64,000 nt of DNA from Lipingzhangella_A rawalii (lineage in GTDB: Bacteria; Actinomycetota; Actinomycetes; Streptosporangiales; Streptosporangiaceae): contig NZ_JAVLVT010000004.1 in the NCBI RefSeq assembly GCF_031628175.1, positions 124,001 through 188,000 on the forward strand. Reading direction: 5' to 3'. Below the pieces are notes generated by a model. The model did not search any database. It had not been told where the DNA came from and worked only from the letters and a program-made list of their open reading frames with translations. Shown here one piece after another: positions 8,821 through 18,336 of this stretch (the stretch's first letter is position 1; the number at the start of each line of letters is the position of its first letter). The translations under genes and the position numbers were made by a program.

Positions 8821-9870
8821 ATGTCCTTCGGCGGAACCGGTCTGCTAGCGTCCGGCCGTGTGCGGTTCTCTCCCAAGAAGGCGATAAAGCCCCTCATCGT
8901 GGCGCTACTCGTCTCCCTCGTCGTGCTGTGCGGCGCGGCCCTCGTGCTCGCCACCCTGGTACCCGCCCAGGAGCCGCGCGGCGACCTGGACAACCTCGAT
9001 TTCACCGAACTTGCCACCGACAGCGCCCCGCCCCCGGAGACGCGGAGCTACACCGCGCGCGACGGCACCGAGCTGAGTTATCGGCACTACCCCGCTCAGG
9101 CCGACGCTACGGAGGCCGACACGGCGGTGGTCCTGCTGCACGGCTCGGCGTATCACAGCGGCTATCTCGCGCCGCTCGCCCACGCCCTGGCCGACCAAGG
9201 GGCCGCCGAGGTCTACACCCCCGACCTCAGGGGACACGGCCCAGAGACCGAGGACCGCGGGGACGTGGACCACATCGGGCAGCTGGAGGAGGACCTCGCC
9301 GACTTCGCGGAGTTCCTGGACGCGGAGAGGAACCACGCGCGGCTGCTGCTCGCCGGGCATTCCAGCGGGGGTGGGACCGCGCTGCGCTTCGCCGGCGGTC
9401 AGAGCAGCTCCGGGCGGTTCGACGGCTACGCACTGCTGGCGCCCTACATCCACCACACTGCGCCGACCTACCGCGAAGGCACCTGGGCGACGGTGAACAC
9501 CCCGCGGATGGCCGGCCTGTCGATGCTCAACGCGGTGGGGGTGACCGCGTTCAACGCCGGTCCGGTCATCTCGTTCAACATGCCCGAGCGGCGGCGCGAC
9601 GGCACCGAGACCCTCCAGTACAGCTACGACTTGCAGATCTCGATGCATCCCCGCGGCGACTATGCCGCCGACATCGCCGCCCTGCCCCCGGACCCGCTGG
9701 TCCTGGCCGGAACCGAGGACGAAACGTTCCACGCCGACCGCTACCCGGAGGTCTTCGCCCCCCACCCCACGGCCGAGGTGCGACTGCTGGAAGGCGTGTC
9801 GCACTTCGGCGTGGTCAACGACGAGGCGGCCCAGCAGGCGCTGGTGCAGTGGGTCGAGGCCGGAGGCTGA
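8821..9870 (+). CDS. Alpha/beta hydrolase, membrane-anchored (lysophospholipase-like)
   Basis: 349 residues from ATG at 8821; a GTG at 8860 is an alternative start. One membrane segment near residues 25-47 (LIVALLVSLVVLCGAALVLA) puts the catalytic domain outside. Catalytic set: oxyanion region LLHGSAYHSG, nucleophile S181 in GHSSGG, acid in AGTEDETFHADRYPE and histidine in VSHFGVV. This is the monoacylglycerol-lipase/lysophospholipase type of alpha/beta hydrolase. Natural substrate unknown. It lies between relics of two toxin-antitoxin systems. Confidence 0.85.
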   Translation: MSFGGTGLLASGRVRFSPKKAIKPLIVALLVSLVVLCGAALVLATLVPAQEPRGDLDNLDFTELATDSAPPPETRSYTARDGTELSYRHYPAQADATEADTAVVLLHGSAYHSGYLAPLAHALADQGAAEVYTPDLRGHGPETEDRGDVDHIGQLEEDLADFAEFLDAERNHARLLLAGHSSGGGTALRFAGGQSSSGRFDGYALLAPYIHHTAPTYREGTWATVNTPRMAGLSMLNAVGVTAFNAGPVISFNMPERRRDGTETLQYSYDLQISMHPRGDYAADIAALPPDPLVLAGTEDETFHADRYPEVFAPHPTAEVRLLEGVSHFGVVNDEAAQQALVQWVEAGG

Positions 9871-9875
9871 GCACA

Positions 9876-10374
9876 GCGCGGGCTCCGAACCCGCTCTCCT
9901 TGACCACACCCACCCGCTCCTGCCCGAGGGCTACCGCGTCCCCGCCCAGGGCCTGCTGCTCCAATTCGAGACCGCGGCCGACCTGCGGCCGGGCACGGAG
10001 ACCATTCCGCGGCAGGTCGCGTCGGCGCTCGCAGGCGGTGGCTTGGCCCGGGACCAAGAGCGCTCGCTGTGGTTGCATCGCGTGGTCGCCGGGCACATGG
10101 CCCTTGCACCCGAGGAGGTGCTGGCCAAGGCCGCCGCCAACCTGAGACGCCTGCAGGACACCCACCCGAGCGGCATGGCCGCCAGCTGGCTCGCCAGGTG
10201 GCAGGAGGTTCTGAATTCCGGGCTCGACACGGTCTTCGACGCCCTGACCTCGCGCGCACCCTGGGCGGTCGAACTGCGGCGGAACAGCCCGTTCGCCGGG
10301 GTCCTCGCACCGGAAGAGCGCGAGACCGCACTGGCGTCCTTCGCGCCCACTGGCGAACGGAGCACGCGGCGTGA
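9876..10374 (+). pseudogene. Remnant of a toxin-antitoxin HTH-family gene (C-terminal part, frameshifted)
   Basis: The plus frame encodes HRVVAGHMALAPEEVLAKAA, MAASWLARWQEVLNSGLD and AVELRRNSPFAGVLAPEER, the conserved C-terminal half of actinobacterial HTH proteins that pair with DUF6036 nucleotidyltransferase-like toxins. The N-terminal HTH is missing. The family-typical ending AHWRTEHAA lies in another frame, so one base appears to be lost near 10343. The stop at 10372-10374 forms a GTGA overlap with the start of the toxin remnant. Confidence 0.6.
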
Positions 10375-10409
10375 ACCGGCGACAACTCGACCACATCCTC
10401 CGCTGCTGA
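10371..10409 (+). pseudogene. Start of a DUF6036-like toxin gene, truncated
   Basis: GTG at 10371 overlaps the preceding stop and encodes VNRRQLDHILRC before a stop. Family members start with MNRxQLxHILRAA and then carry a nucleotidyltransferase core. Only the first twelve residues survive, so this is the stub of the second gene of a decayed toxin-antitoxin pair. Confidence 0.5.
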
Positions 10410-10557
10410 CCGCCCTGTGAGGCTTTGCCGAGTTCTCTGGCGCCGCGCGCAGAATGCCTGGGCGGGGTGAATTTCGGGGGGATTGGGACCTATCGCAGCG
10501 GGCGCGGGTGGCGGCCGCAAAGCCGGTCCGCGCCGATCATCGGCGCGTGCGGCGAAA

Positions 10558-11052
10558 TCACTCGCGGGTCAACGCGAGGTCCAGGCCGTCGTCCGGATGG
10601 AAGGACCAGGTCGCCGAGACATCGTCCCGCTCGGCGGACATTCGGCCGTCCAAGGCGCGGGTGCTCTCTATCTCGGAGAGCACTACATCGGGAACATCCA
10701 AGGCCCTCAGTACACATTCGGCGTCCTCCACGGGGACGCCATCAGAGTTCTCCAGTCGAAATCCGTCAATGTTCACCGTCCGGGCGGTCTGCAGGTTCAG
10801 TCCATCCCCGCCGTCCAGAACTCGGACGCTGTCGCCTTGCTCCAAACCACACTCCTCCAGTGCCGCCTCAAAGGATCCACTTCCACTGGTGATCACAGAC
10901 ACCAGGCCGACACCAGCAAGGACGACAACAGCACCCAGGACGAACCCCGCCCCGGCGGCGATGAGATCTCGTCGGCCGATCCTGTGCGCCAAGCGTGCAC
11001 GCCAGGTTTCATCGGGGCGATCCTCCGGCGCCTGCTCACTGTCGTTCGACAT
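10558..11052 (-). CDS. Single-pass membrane protein, unknown function
   Basis: 164 residues from ATG at 11052. About 35 cytoplasmic residues (MSNDSEQAPEDRPDETWRAR) come first, then one membrane segment (DLIAAGAGFVLGAVVVLAGV, continuing to LVSVI), then a ~105-residue acidic extracytoplasmic domain. Two cysteines (EECGLEQ and DAECVLR) could form a disulfide. No known domain recognised. It lies 27 bp downstream of another membrane protein on the same strand, so they form a two-gene operon. Confidence 0.65.
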   Translation of the reverse strand: MSNDSEQAPEDRPDETWRARLAHRIGRRDLIAAGAGFVLGAVVVLAGVGLVSVITSGSGSFEAALEECGLEQGDSVRVLDGGDGLNLQTARTVNIDGFRLENSDGVPVEDAECVLRALDVPDVVLSEIESTRALDGRMSAERDDVSATWSFHPDDGLDLALTRE

Positions 11053-11079
11053 AACGTCCTCCACGGTGTCGAGTGCCGC

Positions 11080-11727
11080 TCAACCATCCTTACTCCATTC
11101 GCCGCAGCCGGAGGTCTCGAATGCGGCGTCGCCGGGCTCGATAGTGACCACCTGCGGACCAGAGCTGAAGCTGTTCGCAATGATGGAATCATAGTGACCG
11201 GTGGTGGAGGACAAACGCGCCCAGTAGCAGTCCGAGCCCTCACTGCGGTAGGTGCCGGGCTCGATGTCCTCGCCCACCGTGTAGGTTCCGCTGCCGGAGA
11301 AGGTGTTCTCGGCGGCCTGGTTTTCGGCCTCCGTAACCGCGTCCTCCCGTGCGGCCACCTCGTCCTCCCGCTCGTCCAGCTCCTCTTCGCGGCTGTCGAG
11401 CGCGTCTTCACGGTCATCGAGATCATCAACCGCTGCCCGGAGGTCGTCACGCTCGTCGCGCAGGTCGGATATGGTGTCGGCCTGATTGTCCACCTGGTGC
11501 TGGAGCGTGCGGGCCTCCTCGGAGAGGACCTGGTACTCCACCGAGGCCGTCGGAGACCCGCGTAGTTGGAACCCGAGCACGGCGCCCAGCATCAGGGCAA
11601 GCGATCCGGTGGTCAGCGGCAGTGCCCACCAGCGGGACGTGACCGCGGCCCTCACGGCGCCGGCCCGGCTGCGCACGGCCGCCGACCATCTCTGGACCCA
11701 ATCCGCATCGTCTTGACGCCCCACCAT
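11080..11727 (-). CDS. Membrane-anchored coiled-coil protein with a C-terminal beta domain
   Basis: 215 residues. A basic N-terminus is followed by a membrane segment (WWALPLTTGSLALMLGAVLG), a ~75-residue coiled coil rich in Asp, Glu and Arg (DLRDERDDLRAAVDDLDDRE and the EREDEVAAREDAV type), then the actinobacterial module YTVGEDIEPGTYRSEG ... CYWARLSS ... CGEW. That module, with two conserved cysteines, recurs in extracytoplasmic proteins of actinobacteria; its ligand is unknown. Start chosen at MVGRQDD (11727), with a GAAGG element upstream. Confidence 0.7.
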   Translation of the reverse strand: MVGRQDDADWVQRWSAAVRSRAGAVRAAVTSRWWALPLTTGSLALMLGAVLGFQLRGSPTASVEYQVLSEEARTLQHQVDNQADTISDLRDERDDLRAAVDDLDDREDALDSREEELDEREDEVAAREDAVTEAENQAAENTFSGSGTYTVGEDIEPGTYRSEGSDCYWARLSSTTGHYDSIIANSFSSGPQVVTIEPGDAAFETSGCGEWSKDG

Positions 11728-11757
11728 CGACTTCCCTTCTCGCACGAGATTCGCCAC

Positions 11758-12054
11758 GCCCCTCAGGGGTCACGTCACCGTGCTCCCATGCTTCTCCGCT
11801 GCAGAGATGTACCAGCGATAACTCGTGCGTCAGTTGGTATCTCGGCACCGTCGCCCTCACCGGATGGGACGGCAGTGGTGGAAGCGTTCATCAAGCGGTG
11901 GGAGCGCGGGTACCGGGAGAACTGGCTGACGCTCATGGTGCGGGTGCAGTTCCAGCCCAGGCGCTCGACGCACTGAGAGGCGCAGAGGACCGCGCCGACG
12001 CACCGCACGCACGAAGTTGGGTGTGCGGGAACCGCCCCGGCGGGTGCGTCATGC
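11758..12054. other. Gap at the end of the CRISPR-Cas operon
   Basis: About 300 bp. A short plus-strand fragment (about 11872-11976, AVVEAFIKRWERGYRENWLT) has coding-like composition but no recognisable start and may be the tail of a lost gene. No clear terminator for the cas operon was found. Confidence 0.3.
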
Positions 12055-14097
12055 TCATCCCTCCCTGGCCAGCCGGAAGCGCTCCTCGATACTCGGCAGC
12101 ATCGGGTACAGGCCGAACTGGTCATTGTCCATCGTCTCGGTCAGGCACGGGTCCAGCCGGGCGCTCCAAAGTGAGGCCATCAGCAGCGACTTGATCCGTT
12201 TCACCTCCGTCCACGTCTGCGGCGGTCGGGGCGAGCCTTCCGAGGCCCACTCCACCAGCGCGTCCCGGAACTGTGTGATCGCCTCGGTCGGGTCGGCCTC
12301 ACGGAGTCCAGCGTCCAGATCCAGGGAGGCCGCACGTTCGCTGGAGTCGGTGAAGTACAACCGGGGTCGGATATGAACACTGCCCCAGCCATAGGGCTTT
12401 CCCAGGCCGATCTTGTGCGCATACTTCGGGTTCGCGGGGTCACCGCCGTCGGCGGGGTTGAGTAGCAGCAGCGCGTTCATGAGCGCCCCGACCTCAGACT
12501 CGGTGAGGTTGCGGAAGGTGATGCGGCCCTGGAACGTCAGGCCGGTCGGCCAGGGGCGCACATCGCGCTCGGTCTTGCCGATGTCACCGGAAGGCGGGCC
12601 CGGCTGCGGGATGTCAGAATCCCAGCGGTACAGGTAGATCTTGTACCCCCCGAGCTGGGCGTGCTCCACCTCGCTCCAGGTGACCAGATCCGGGTCCAGC
12701 GCGGTCGCCGTCGAGGAGTTCTGCTTCAGGTAGTTGGCGAACGCGGAACGTTTCGGCCCCAACAGCTCGACGCGCACCGCCGGGTCCTCGTGAGCCCCGG
12801 CGTTGGGGCAGATCGCCGAACCGACACTGACCCGCCCACGGGCCGCGGCGACCCTCGAATCATCCACCAGGTCGATGTCCCCGAACAGTGCGCGCGGCAC
12901 ATCCGGTTCCCGCCGCCGCGCCTGTTCCGGATCGTCCGGGGTGAGGAGCGCATCCGGCACGACCATGCCGATCGGGTCATCGCCGCCCACGGCCACCCGG
13001 AATCCTCCCGAGCGCCCGAAGGCCACCACCTCGCCGTCATCGTCCAGATCGAACCACACCGGCTCCGCGGCACCGCGCACCAAGGCGCCCGGCTTCGGGC
13101 GCCTTGCGTCGGTACCGCGGGGGAGGCCGTCCGGAAGCGCGTCGGTCTCGGCGAACACCACGTGTTTCTCATCGAAGTTCCGTTCCTGCCAAAAGGTGAT
13201 CTGGCTGGAAGACTCGAAGCTCTTGATCAGCTTCGCATCGACCGAGTATTCCGAATCATTGCCGCTCGGATAGGGAAAGAGATAGGCGCTGTTCCGCTCC
13301 CTGCCTGCAACTCCGGTCAGCACCAGCACACACCGCCGTACCGGGCGCTCCTTCCTATTTCCTCGGGCCTCATGAGGGCTTCGCCCCAGATCACGGGCTT
13401 GGTCACCGTCGATGGAAGCCCACACGGTCTTATACTGGAACGCCTCGTGGTGCACAGCGGGAACGTAGGTATTGTCGGTCGGTGGATCGTCGAATCGTCC
13501 CCACCCGAACTTCCTGCAGGCTTCCTTCAGGAGACGAAACTTCACCTTCAGAGGTGCGGTCGTCGACAACGGGCAGAGTCGCCACACCTCGTCCTCATGT
13601 TTGTACAGCCACCCGGCTCGCCGCTCTCCCACCTGCCGAGGCTTGCGTCCTCGTGCCTCGTTGTACCGCTGGTTCATGGCGGTGAGCACGTGACGCCAGC
13701 GTTCGTCCTTGTCATCCTCCGCGTCCTCTGGATTGAGCTTCACCGGAGCCCGGAAGAACAACTGCGGCCGGTTCACCGGTCCCACCTCTCCGCCGGTCAG
13801 CATGCGGAGGTAGTGGCGCAGCATGCCGCGCAGCGACGAGCCGGGGATCACCGGGTGCCCGTCCAGCCGCAGTGGCAGGTTCACGTGACCCTCCTGCTGG
13901 GTGCCGCCGATGTACAGCGGGGTCAGCGTGCGGATCTCCAGGTCGATCCAGCCGGAGCGGGTGCCGCGCACGGTGGTGTGGTGCGCCTGCAACATGCTCG
14001 CTCGGTTCGCCCCCTCGGGCCACAGCCGTGCGGCAGGCATCGGCTGTTGGGGCAACGGGACAAGTCCGTAGGGGGCGGTGGCGCGGAACTCGGTCAC
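12055..14097 (-). CDS. Type III-D-like RAMP protein (TIGR03986-like)
   Basis: 680 residues. The N-terminal RAMP fold shows TLTPLYIGGTQQEG, then PVIPGSSLRGMLRHYLR, the strand-loop-helix signature of Cas7/Csm3-type backbone subunits. The C-terminal half repeats RAMP features (LTFQGRITFRNLTE, HKIGLGKPYGWGSVHI), as in TIGR03986 proteins that accompany csx10/csx19. Likely role: backbone or tail subunit gripping crRNA. The GTG start at 14097 shares a GTGA overlap with the csx19-like stop. Last gene of the operon. Confidence 0.8.
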   Translation of the reverse strand: MTEFRATAPYGLVPLPQQPMPAARLWPEGANRASMLQAHHTTVRGTRSGWIDLEIRTLTPLYIGGTQQEGHVNLPLRLDGHPVIPGSSLRGMLRHYLRMLTGGEVGPVNRPQLFFRAPVKLNPEDAEDDKDERWRHVLTAMNQRYNEARGRKPRQVGERRAGWLYKHEDEVWRLCPLSTTAPLKVKFRLLKEACRKFGWGRFDDPPTDNTYVPAVHHEAFQYKTVWASIDGDQARDLGRSPHEARGNRKERPVRRCVLVLTGVAGRERNSAYLFPYPSGNDSEYSVDAKLIKSFESSSQITFWQERNFDEKHVVFAETDALPDGLPRGTDARRPKPGALVRGAAEPVWFDLDDDGEVVAFGRSGGFRVAVGGDDPIGMVVPDALLTPDDPEQARRREPDVPRALFGDIDLVDDSRVAAARGRVSVGSAICPNAGAHEDPAVRVELLGPKRSAFANYLKQNSSTATALDPDLVTWSEVEHAQLGGYKIYLYRWDSDIPQPGPPSGDIGKTERDVRPWPTGLTFQGRITFRNLTESEVGALMNALLLLNPADGGDPANPKYAHKIGLGKPYGWGSVHIRPRLYFTDSSERAASLDLDAGLREADPTEAITQFRDALVEWASEGSPRPPQTWTEVKRIKSLLMASLWSARLDPCLTETMDNDQFGLYPMLPSIEERFRLAREG

Positions 14098-14837
14098 CGT
14101 GACTCCTCCTGTTCTGGGATGGGGCCGCTGCCGTAGCCCGCCAGGCGGTGGAAGGCCACGTGCACGGCGCCGGTTGTGGGGTCCTGCGCCCAGTACTCTC
14201 GGACGCGCAGCCAGCTGCCGTGGATTGTGTGGCGGGGCGGCTTGGTGTTCGGGGTTCGCTCGGCCTTGAAGTCCGTCCACTCGTCCCAGCGCAGCGGGTG
14301 CACCGCCTCGGAGCCGGACAACTCCTTGGCGCGCACCAGGCCCTGGTTCGGGCCGGCCGGGAGGATGTACTCCCGGCGGCGCCCTTCCGCGGCGGACTTC
14401 TCGTCTTGGTCCCTGCGCCAGCCCAGCAGAAGCAGGTGGCGGTCGCTGGGATGGAGGTATTCCTTCGCTGGCTTTGCAGTGTCCCGGGCGCTGTGCGCGT
14501 ACTCGGCGCCCTCCCCGACGCGAACCTGAGCATTCCAGGTGAACACGGTCATCTCCAGTAGCCGCCAGGCGTCGTCAACCCCGGTGGGCTCGCCGGCACC
14601 TTTGGGTGGGCGGCCGCCGACGAACTCCCACTCCCACCGTTCCTCGCCTTTCCGACAGACACCGGTGAGCCTCCCGTCGCCAAACTCGGCGAGCACCCAC
14701 TGGGTCGTCCCCGGGTCCAACTCCTGCAACGCGGTGCAGCGGCGCCGCTCGCCGAGCACCTCGTCCAGTGCCCGGGTGATGTCCTCGCCGTCAAGGGGGT
14801 GCACCTCCACCCCCTGCGGTCGGGTCATGTCTGTCAT
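14094..14837 (-). CDS. csx19: CRISPR-associated Csx19-like protein (TIGR03984-like)
   Basis: 247 residues from ATG at 14837, in an ATGA overlap with the upstream RAMP gene. The TQWVLAEFGDGRLTG segment, the KGEERWEWEFV strand and the central WRLLEMTVFTWNAQVRVG stretch fit the Csx19/TIGR03984 pattern (short beta-rich protein with a WLLAxxDDGxxxG-like motif) that marks type III-D loci. Role in the complex is not established for the family. The position between two RAMP genes supports the assignment. Confidence 0.65.
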   Translation of the reverse strand: MTDMTRPQGVEVHPLDGEDITRALDEVLGERRRCTALQELDPGTTQWVLAEFGDGRLTGVCRKGEERWEWEFVGGRPPKGAGEPTGVDDAWRLLEMTVFTWNAQVRVGEGAEYAHSARDTAKPAKEYLHPSDRHLLLLGWRRDQDEKSAAEGRRREYILPAGPNQGLVRAKELSGSEAVHPLRWDEWTDFKAERTPNTKPPRHTIHGSWLRVREYWAQDPTTGAVHVAFHRLAGYGSGPIPEQEESR

Positions 14838-16552
14838 GCCACCGCCTCCGTGGTGTCGTTGTCCCGCTGCACCGCGTGCTCCAGCTCCGCCAGCCACCCC
14901 TCGACCTCCGCGCGCCGCTCGTGGCCCGGGTCGCGCAGCACGGCTAGCAGGTCCAGCGTGTCCGGCTCCGCGCGGTCCGGTCCGAACCGCACCAGCTGAG
15001 CATCCGTGGCCGTTACCCGGCCGTGGCCCACTCCGGTGCCACCGCCGATGGCGTCGAACGGCACGGTGTGCAGCTCCCGCACGATGAGCGCCAGCAGCGC
15101 GCACACCGCGTCGTCGGGTTCGCGCACGTCCAACACGAAGGTGGACGTGCCGCCCGCCCACGCCCGGTCGGTGAACAGTCGGCCGTCCACGGTGTCGGCG
15201 AACAGCGCGTCGATGGTGGTGCGGGTAGTGGATAGCGCCGACCCACCCTCGATGCGCGGGGCCTGGCGCAGCGTCACCCGGGAGGTCACCGGGGCACGGT
15301 CCGGGGTCTCGGTTTCGGGTTCGCTACCGAACCAGCCGGCCAACCACGGATGATGACGGGGGAGGTCGTCTCCGCGCAGGTCCTGCGCCAGGCGCCGACC
15401 GATCCGCTTGACCAGTGCGAACAGCGCGGTGTCGCCGAACATCGGCGCGTCCCGAACCGCGCCGTCCTCGGCGACGACGGGGCGCATCCGGTGGGCACGG
15501 TCCGCATCGGTGTCCCGGGCCGCACCGCGGGGCAGGTCGCCCAGCAGGATCACGCCGGGGCGCGGGGGTCCGTCCTCCCCCGCGCCAGAACCGTTGCCCA
15601 GGAAGGCCTCGGTGGGCCGCTCCCCCACCTCGAGGGTAAGGTGCAGCTCGGCGCGGCGGCGCTGGTCGGCGGGAAGCTCGGCGAGCCTGGCCTCGTAGCC
15701 CGCACGCCCCTCTTCGGCGAGCGCAGCCGTGATGGCCCCCTGGAGGCCGTCGCTGTACCCGGCGAGCGAGCCCTTCGCCTCCTCCCACCGCTCGTGCCAG
15801 GTGCGGGCGTAGTAGTCGGCCCAGCCCTGTGGGGTGCGCAGGTCGTGGCGGCGCGCGGAGAACGCCTCGGCGCGCACCGCCCCTAGCCCGCGCGCGGCGC
15901 GGGCACCCAGCCTGACACCCGGCCCCTCCTCCACCAGGCCCTCAACCGCGCGGGTAAGCAACGCAAGGAGTTCGACCTCGTCGTGGTCACCACACAACTG
16001 GAGTCGGAGAGTGACCACGAAGGATGTGCCCGCGGGCAGCACCTCCATCTGCCACAGCTTGCCGGCCTCCACCGCACCACTGCGCGGGTCGACCCGGTTT
16101 GCGGTGCGCACGGCGGGCCCCTCCGAGGTTCGGGCGCCGTCCGCGTCCCCGGCAGGTGGCAGCGTGCCCCCAGCATCGTCCACGTCCAGCACACTCATCA
16201 CGGGCCGGTCCTCGGCGCGCCCCGGGGTCTCGCGCCGCTCGATCCGGCCGAACAGCCGGTTCACCCCCTGCGGGTCCTCGCCGTTCTCCCGCCCCAGTTT
16301 GTCTGCCAGGTGGTGGCGCAACAGCCCGGTCAGGGTGGTGGCACGCAGCCGCGGCGCGCCGGTCTGCGGGTCGCGGTCCACTAGTTGGTCCACGTCACCC
16401 GCCGCGGCGTGGGGCGTGGCCGGGGAGGCGGCGCCGATATGGGTGTCGGAGCGCAGCGTGAGCCGCAGCCCGACCTCCCACACCGTGTCGGGCTGGCGGA
16501 TCGGGCCGGCGACGAACTCCCGCCGGATCGCGTTGTCAATCTCGGCGGTCAT
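14834..16552 (-). CDS. Type III RAMP protein with two Cas7-like units (Csm3-type active site)
   Basis: 572 residues. Unit 1: SDTHIGAASPATPHAA, then the loop DVDQLVDRDPQTGAPRLRAT leading into TLTGLLRHHL. This aligns by eye with the Csm3 loop carrying the target-RNA-cleaving aspartate, here probably D55. Unit 1 closes with the glycine-rich GVRLGARAARGLGAV. Unit 2: RVTLRQAPRIEGGSALSTTR through IGGGTGVGHGRV. Two fused Cas7-like units are usual in III-D systems. The ATG at 16552 overlaps the csx10-like stop by four bases. Confidence 0.75.
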   Translation of the reverse strand: MTAEIDNAIRREFVAGPIRQPDTVWEVGLRLTLRSDTHIGAASPATPHAAAGDVDQLVDRDPQTGAPRLRATTLTGLLRHHLADKLGRENGEDPQGVNRLFGRIERRETPGRAEDRPVMSVLDVDDAGGTLPPAGDADGARTSEGPAVRTANRVDPRSGAVEAGKLWQMEVLPAGTSFVVTLRLQLCGDHDEVELLALLTRAVEGLVEEGPGVRLGARAARGLGAVRAEAFSARRHDLRTPQGWADYYARTWHERWEEAKGSLAGYSDGLQGAITAALAEEGRAGYEARLAELPADQRRRAELHLTLEVGERPTEAFLGNGSGAGEDGPPRPGVILLGDLPRGAARDTDADRAHRMRPVVAEDGAVRDAPMFGDTALFALVKRIGRRLAQDLRGDDLPRHHPWLAGWFGSEPETETPDRAPVTSRVTLRQAPRIEGGSALSTTRTTIDALFADTVDGRLFTDRAWAGGTSTFVLDVREPDDAVCALLALIVRELHTVPFDAIGGGTGVGHGRVTATDAQLVRFGPDRAEPDTLDLLAVLRDPGHERRAEVEGWLAELEHAVQRDNDTTEAVA

Positions 16553-18336
16553 TGCGGCTGCTCCTTCCGGTCGTCCTGCAACCGGCGACGCCGCGCGGCC
16601 TCGGCGAGCCAGGTGCCCAGCAGCAGGCGGATCATCCAAAGGCGGTGGTCGGCGAGCCACTGTTGTGCGGTGGGGCTGATGCGCATGTTGTCTGCCGGGC
16701 GGTCCAGGTCCACGGCGGCGACAGCGTCGACGATGGCCCGCTGCGATACGAAATCCCGCCACCAGCGTTCCTGCTCCTCGGGGTCGGCGGCCTGGCCGAG
16801 CCATTCGGTCAGACGGTGCTGGACGCTGTTGTCGGCCGTGATCGTCGCCTTGCCGGTCTCCCCCTTGGCCTTGTCGGTAAACGCTTTGTGGGGGGCCGCC
16901 GCGGCCTGCTCCCCGGCAGCCACAGCCGCCAGCCTCCGCAGCACCCCCCAGTGCGGCTGCTGACCGTCCCCGCCGGGCGCCGCCTGCGCCACCACCTCCC
17001 GCAGGCGGCCCAGCAGGCTCGGCGAGGGCAGCTGCGTGGCGTGGGCGGCGAGTTCTCGGGCGCGGGCGCGCAGCGGCTCGGCCACGGCGTGCGACAGCAT
17101 TCGGTGTCGCAACGCGGCCACCTCATCGCCCGGGTCCGACACGTCACCGGGGGGCTCGGTGCCGTCGGGGAGCCGCAGCCGAGCCGCGGGGCGGGTCGAC
17201 TTCTGCTGCCACAGATCCGTGCCGTGTACCCGTGAGGCCGACTTGAGCAGCACGAAGCATCCGTGACCGTCCACCCGCCGCTGTCCCACGGGCTGGCTCT
17301 CCAGCTCGCGCACCTGTGCGGCGGGGATGTGCCGCCGGGCTTCCAACCGCACCACCGATCCCGCGGCGGCGGCCCAGCGGCAGGCCATGGCGCTGCGGTA
17401 CATCCGGTGGTAGACCTCCACCGGTTCGGACTCCACCACCTCGCCCACCTGCTTGACCGCGCCCGCGTCGCCCAGCACCTGTTTGCACAGCGTCGCCACG
17501 GCCCCTGCAAGGCAGCCGGGGCGCGGCTCGCCATTGTGGTCCGCCACCAACGCCGGGGACAGCAGCACTAGGTCCCGCGCCTCCCCGGCCGGCCAGTTTT
17601 CGGCGGCCTCGATGCGGTCCCGCACCAGCGGGCCATCCGCGACCGGCATGATCTGGGGCCGTCCGCCGTGTGCCCGGGTGGAGCCGGTGCCCAGAACCAG
17701 CGACCCGGCCGACCGCTCCAGTACTGCCAGCACCTTCCCAGCGCGGTCCTGGAGCGCCTGCTCGGTCTCGGCGCACAGCCGCCAGCGGGCCTCGAAGACC
17801 TGTCCGGCGTCCAGCATGGTGGTCAGGAACGGCACGCCCTGTAGGGGTTCGCCGCCGCGTCCGGTGCCCAGGTACCGCTCGGTGTGCGTGGTCACCGACA
17901 CCGGTGCCCGAAGGTCGCGGGGCAGGATGTAACCGCGCAGCCGCTTTCCGGGGTCAGTGTTCTCCGGGGTGATGCCTCCCGCATGCCCGCGCCGCAGGCT
18001 CAGCATGTCCACCAGCTCATAGACCTCCTGGTTCGGGATGTCCGCAACGGTGCGGTAGTGCAGGGCGGCCGGGGTGGGCACGGCGATGCTGCCGTGACCG
18101 GGCGAGGACTCCACGAAGGGCAGCGCCGGGCCGAAGCGGATCGCCTCGCCCTTCGCCACCCAGTCGTGGATCAGGTGCGCCTGGTCGGCACGGTGCAGTG
18201 CGGCGGCGAGCATGCCGCGCTGCACCCGCCCGGGGATCACCTGCTCGCTCGCCACATGTAGCGGGGTGAAGCGGTTGCGCAGCACCGCAGTCTCGGTGAG
18301 CAGCATCCGCAGTGCCAGGTAGCCGGTCGCGGTCAT
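16549..18336 (-). CDS. csx10: Csx10-like RAMP with long helical C-terminal extension
   Basis: 595 residues. N-terminal RAMP region: LALRMLLTETAVLRNRF, then ASEQVIPGRVQRGMLAAAL (residues ~29-47), matching the IPGSxLRGxLA element of Csx10 (Cas5-like) proteins. A glycine-rich LVLGTGSTRAHGG loop lies mid-protein. Residues ~400-595 are almost all helical, with HRMLSHAVAEPLRARARELA and IVDAVAAVDLDRPADNMRIS. This could be a fused small subunit (Cas11-like), since no separate csm2/cmr5 gene is present. The helical role is an inference. ATGA overlap with the preceding gene. Confidence 0.65.
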   Translation of the reverse strand: MTATGYLALRMLLTETAVLRNRFTPLHVASEQVIPGRVQRGMLAAALHRADQAHLIHDWVAKGEAIRFGPALPFVESSPGHGSIAVPTPAALHYRTVADIPNQEVYELVDMLSLRRGHAGGITPENTDPGKRLRGYILPRDLRAPVSVTTHTERYLGTGRGGEPLQGVPFLTTMLDAGQVFEARWRLCAETEQALQDRAGKVLAVLERSAGSLVLGTGSTRAHGGRPQIMPVADGPLVRDRIEAAENWPAGEARDLVLLSPALVADHNGEPRPGCLAGAVATLCKQVLGDAGAVKQVGEVVESEPVEVYHRMYRSAMACRWAAAAGSVVRLEARRHIPAAQVRELESQPVGQRRVDGHGCFVLLKSASRVHGTDLWQQKSTRPAARLRLPDGTEPPGDVSDPGDEVAALRHRMLSHAVAEPLRARARELAAHATQLPSPSLLGRLREVVAQAAPGGDGQQPHWGVLRRLAAVAAGEQAAAAPHKAFTDKAKGETGKATITADNSVQHRLTEWLGQAADPEEQERWWRDFVSQRAIVDAVAAVDLDRPADNMRISPTAQQWLADHRLWMIRLLLGTWLAEAARRRRLQDDRKEQPQ

